Origin: Mariprofundus ferrinatatus
GTDB taxonomy: Bacteria; Pseudomonadota; Zetaproteobacteria; Mariprofundales; Mariprofundaceae
Reading direction: 5' to 3'
DNA: 64,000 nucleotides
NCBI RefSeq assembly: GCF_002795825.1
Contig: NZ_CP018800.1
Coordinates: 2,106,001 to 2,170,000, forward strand
The notes beneath the pieces are model-generated. The model saw nothing but the letters and a program-made list of their open reading frames with translations, made no database searches and was not told the DNA's origin. Of this stretch, positions 62,280-64,000 are shown one piece after another (positions within the stretch are counted from its first letter, which is position 1; each line of letters starts with the position of its first letter). Made by a program: the position numbers and the translations under genes.

Positions 62280-64000
62280 TCAGGAGAGCATTTGTTGAAT
62301 ATAGTTCCCCAGCCTCTCGAACGAATAGGGTTTGGTCAAAAAGCGGCAGTTCTCTATCACCCTCTTTCTGGAGGCGCTATTATCCTGATCATAGCCCGAG
62401 GCGAGAATAACCGGAATCTCCGGATCGATCCTGCGAATTGCCTCCACCAGCTCAGGGCCGCCCATCTTTGGCATAATAACATCAGAGAGAAGCAGATCGA
62501 TCTCATCGGCGTGCTCTTGATAGAGCGCAAGCGCCTGTTCGCCATCACCTGCCTCAAACACCCGGTAGCCAAGATCGCGCAACACCTCCGCAGTTGTGCT
62601 TCGCACATGCTCCTCATCATCAACAAGCAGGATTCCCTCCTGATTGCCGGAGGCCAAGACGGGTTCCGTTTCCGCTGCGGGCTCAATCTGTGACGATTGC
62701 GAAAGAGGGAGGTAGACCTCAAACGTAGTGCCCCTGCCCGGCATACTATCAACTTCGATCACTCCACCAAATCTCTGCACGGTGGAGAAAGATATCGCCA
62801 GACCCAGGCCTGTCCCCTTGCCCTCCTCCTTGGTGGTATAAAACGGATCGAAGATCGAACCCAGCCTTTCTCTCTCAATACCGGATCCATTATCGCTGAC
62901 CGAGATTTTTGCCAACTCTCGGGAGTTGATGTCCGGATGAATGTTCATAAATGGTTCATCCGCCACATAGTGCTCAAGACGCCACTCGATCAGCGGCTGA
63001 TCCGCCCCCTCAAGTGCATCCCGTGCATTGTTGGACAGGTTGATCATCACCTGCTGCAGCTGCACGGGATCGACCTCGATGTTTAGCTGCTCCTCACAAA
63101 TCTGCAGCTTGTGCTGAATATTCTCGGGAATCGTGCTGCGGGCCAGGCTGAAACCCTCCTCGATCAGGCGATTCAGATTGATCACCTCGGCTTCAGTGAT
63201 ATCCCTCTTGGCAAAGGAGAGAAGCTGCCGGACAACCCCGGCAGCATGGCCAACAAGTGTCTCAATATTCTCCAGCTTTTCGGCGATGGTCAGCTTATCA
63301 TCGATTGCCTTCTTGGCGACATAGAGGTTGCCCTGCACCGCAGCCAGCATGTTATTGAAATCATGGGCGATGCCGCCCACCAGTGTGCCAACCGCTTCCA
63401 TCTTCTGGATCTGAACCAACTGCTGCTCCAGCTGCTTGAGTTCGGTGACATCCTTGATAATGGCAACATAGTGGGCAATCTCCCGCTCATCATTGAATAC
63501 CGGGGCGATCGATATCATGGCAGGGAAGAAGCTGCCATCCTTGCGACGATTGATCAGATTCCCCTCCCACTTGCGCCCTGCGGTGATCGTCTGCCACAAC
63601 TCACGATAAAAGGATGCATCCTGCTGGTTGCTTTTGAGCAGTGAAGTTTTTCTGCCCATCACCTCATCATAGGTGTAGCCGGTGATTTCACTGAAAGCGG
63701 GATTCACATACTCAATCTCCGCATCGGGCGAGGTGATGATGATGCACTCTCCCGCCTGCTGCAGCGCCTGTGACAATCTGGACAACTCCTGCTGCTGGGC
63801 CAGAATCTCATCCTGCGCCTGTTTTCGCTCGGTGATATTCCTGGCAATGCCGAGCACCCCGATAAGGCTGCCGTGGTTGTCATACATGGGGGTCTTGATG
63901 GTCTCGAACAGGCCGCGATAGCTGTCATCCGCAAAGGTGAGCCACTCCTCGTTGATGCGACTTCCTTTCGTCTCCATCGCTGCCAGATCATGCTGGCGGA
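62280..64000 (-). CDS. PAS-containing hybrid sensor histidine kinase (5' end cut by window edge)
   Basis: At least 570 codons; the frame is open to the right edge (in-frame QHDLAA precedes [12 protein letters not shown]), so the true start is outside. Order of domains: end of one PAS domain ([18 protein letters not shown]), a second PAS with PAC, a HisKA region with [10 protein letters not shown] (phospho-His), and an HATPase ([27 protein letters not shown]). A C-terminal receiver follows ([24 protein letters not shown]). No output domain is attached. A cytoplasmic or membrane sensor whose signal is unknown. Confidence 0.93.
   Translation of the reverse strand, partial: RQHDLAAMETKGSRINEEWLTFADDSYRGLFETIKTPMYDNHGSLIGVLGIARNITERKQAQDEILAQQQELSRLSQALQQAGECIIITSPDAEIEYVNPAFSEITGYTYDEVMGRKTSLLKSNQQDASFYRELWQTITAGRKWEGNLINRRKDGSFFPAMISIAPVFNDEREIAHYVAIIKDVTELKQLEQQLVQIQKMEAVGTLVGGIAHDFNNMLAAVQGNLYVAKKAIDDKLTIAEKLENIETLVGHAAGVVRQLLSFAKRDITEAEVINLNRLIEEGFSLARSTIPENIQHKLQICEEQLNIEVDPVQLQQVMINLSNNARDALEGADQPLIEWRLEHYVADEPFMNIHPDINSRELAKISVSDNGSGIERERLGSIFDPFYTTKEEGKGTGLGLAISFSTVQRFGGVIEVDSMPGRGTTFEVYLPLSQSSQIEPAAETEPVLASGNQEGILLVDDEEHVRSTTAEVLRDLGYRVFEAGDGEQALALYQEHADEIDLLLSDVIMPKMGGPELVEAIRRIDPEIPVILASGYDQDNSASRKRVIENCRFLTKPYSFERLGNYIQQMLS

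Overview
The window looks like a chromosome segment of a Gram-negative, polarly flagellated proteobacterium. L-ring and P-ring genes point to an outer membrane, and FlhF with a FleN-type FlhG point to polar flagella. Sigma-54-like and sigma-28-like promoters sit in front of flagellar genes. The co-occurrence of FlhF/FlhG, FliW/CsrA and single-domain FlgJ would suit a deep-branching lineage such as the Zetaproteobacteria, but that placement is a guess from gene content; no rRNA or other taxonomic marker is present.

Layout. 1-1351: an NtrC-class sigma-54 activator (minus strand, cut by the left edge). 1534-10395: a tightly packed plus-strand operon for the flagellar export gate, placement and late sigma factor (fliQ, fliR, flhB, flhA, flhF, flhG, a small membrane protein, fliA, three accessory genes, a separate FlhB C-domain). 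10536-20520: rod, ring, hook-junction and regulatory genes (flgF, flgG, flgA, flgH, flgI, flgJ, flgM, flgN, flgK, flgL, csrA, fliW, a second csrA, and a tandem-domain transglycosylase). 20589-27220 (minus): the filament block fliC2-flaG2-fliS2-(fliT relic)-fliC1-flaG1-fliD-fliS1-fliT, containing two almost identical 1.3-kb flaG-fliC cassettes.

27499-45876 is an accessory island next to the flagellins. It opens with a ~1400-residue fusion protein (TPR + GT41/SPINDLY-type transferase + methyltransferase-like region + GT2), then a decayed IS3-like transposase, then a minus-strand operon of 12 genes. These are CDP-glucose synthesis and 4,6-dehydration, a 3,5-epimerase-like protein, a sugar C-methyltransferase, a reductase/epimerase, a SPASM radical SAM protein, a GT4, two FkbM-type methyltransferases, two B12-dependent-type radical SAM proteins and a CmcI-like methyltransferase. 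Both ends of the island carry excellent sigma-54 (-24/-12) sequences (27499-27514 and 45861-45876). I therefore read it as a flagellin glycosylation and methylation system under flagellar-class control. This is the most interesting part of the window.

45968-64000 is mostly housekeeping: an NCS2 permease with a MEKHLA protein, glyQS, lipA, a membrane-anchored RRM protein, aroG, a PH-like membrane protein, a radical SAM protein, tal, aroK, rsgA, a secreted protein, an AT-rich EamA transporter, dinB with a nearby broken duplicate, and a hybrid PAS histidine kinase cut by the right edge.

How the parts fit: the activator and sigma-54 would turn on the middle genes and the modification island. FliA (held by FlgM, secreted on hook completion) would turn on flgMN and the two flagellins from the sigma-28 sites. 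FliW and two CsrA paralogues probably tune flagellin translation through the GGA-containing leaders. FliS, FlaG, FliD and FliT assemble the filament, and the island would decorate it. Promoter and pathway links are inferred from sequence, not measured.
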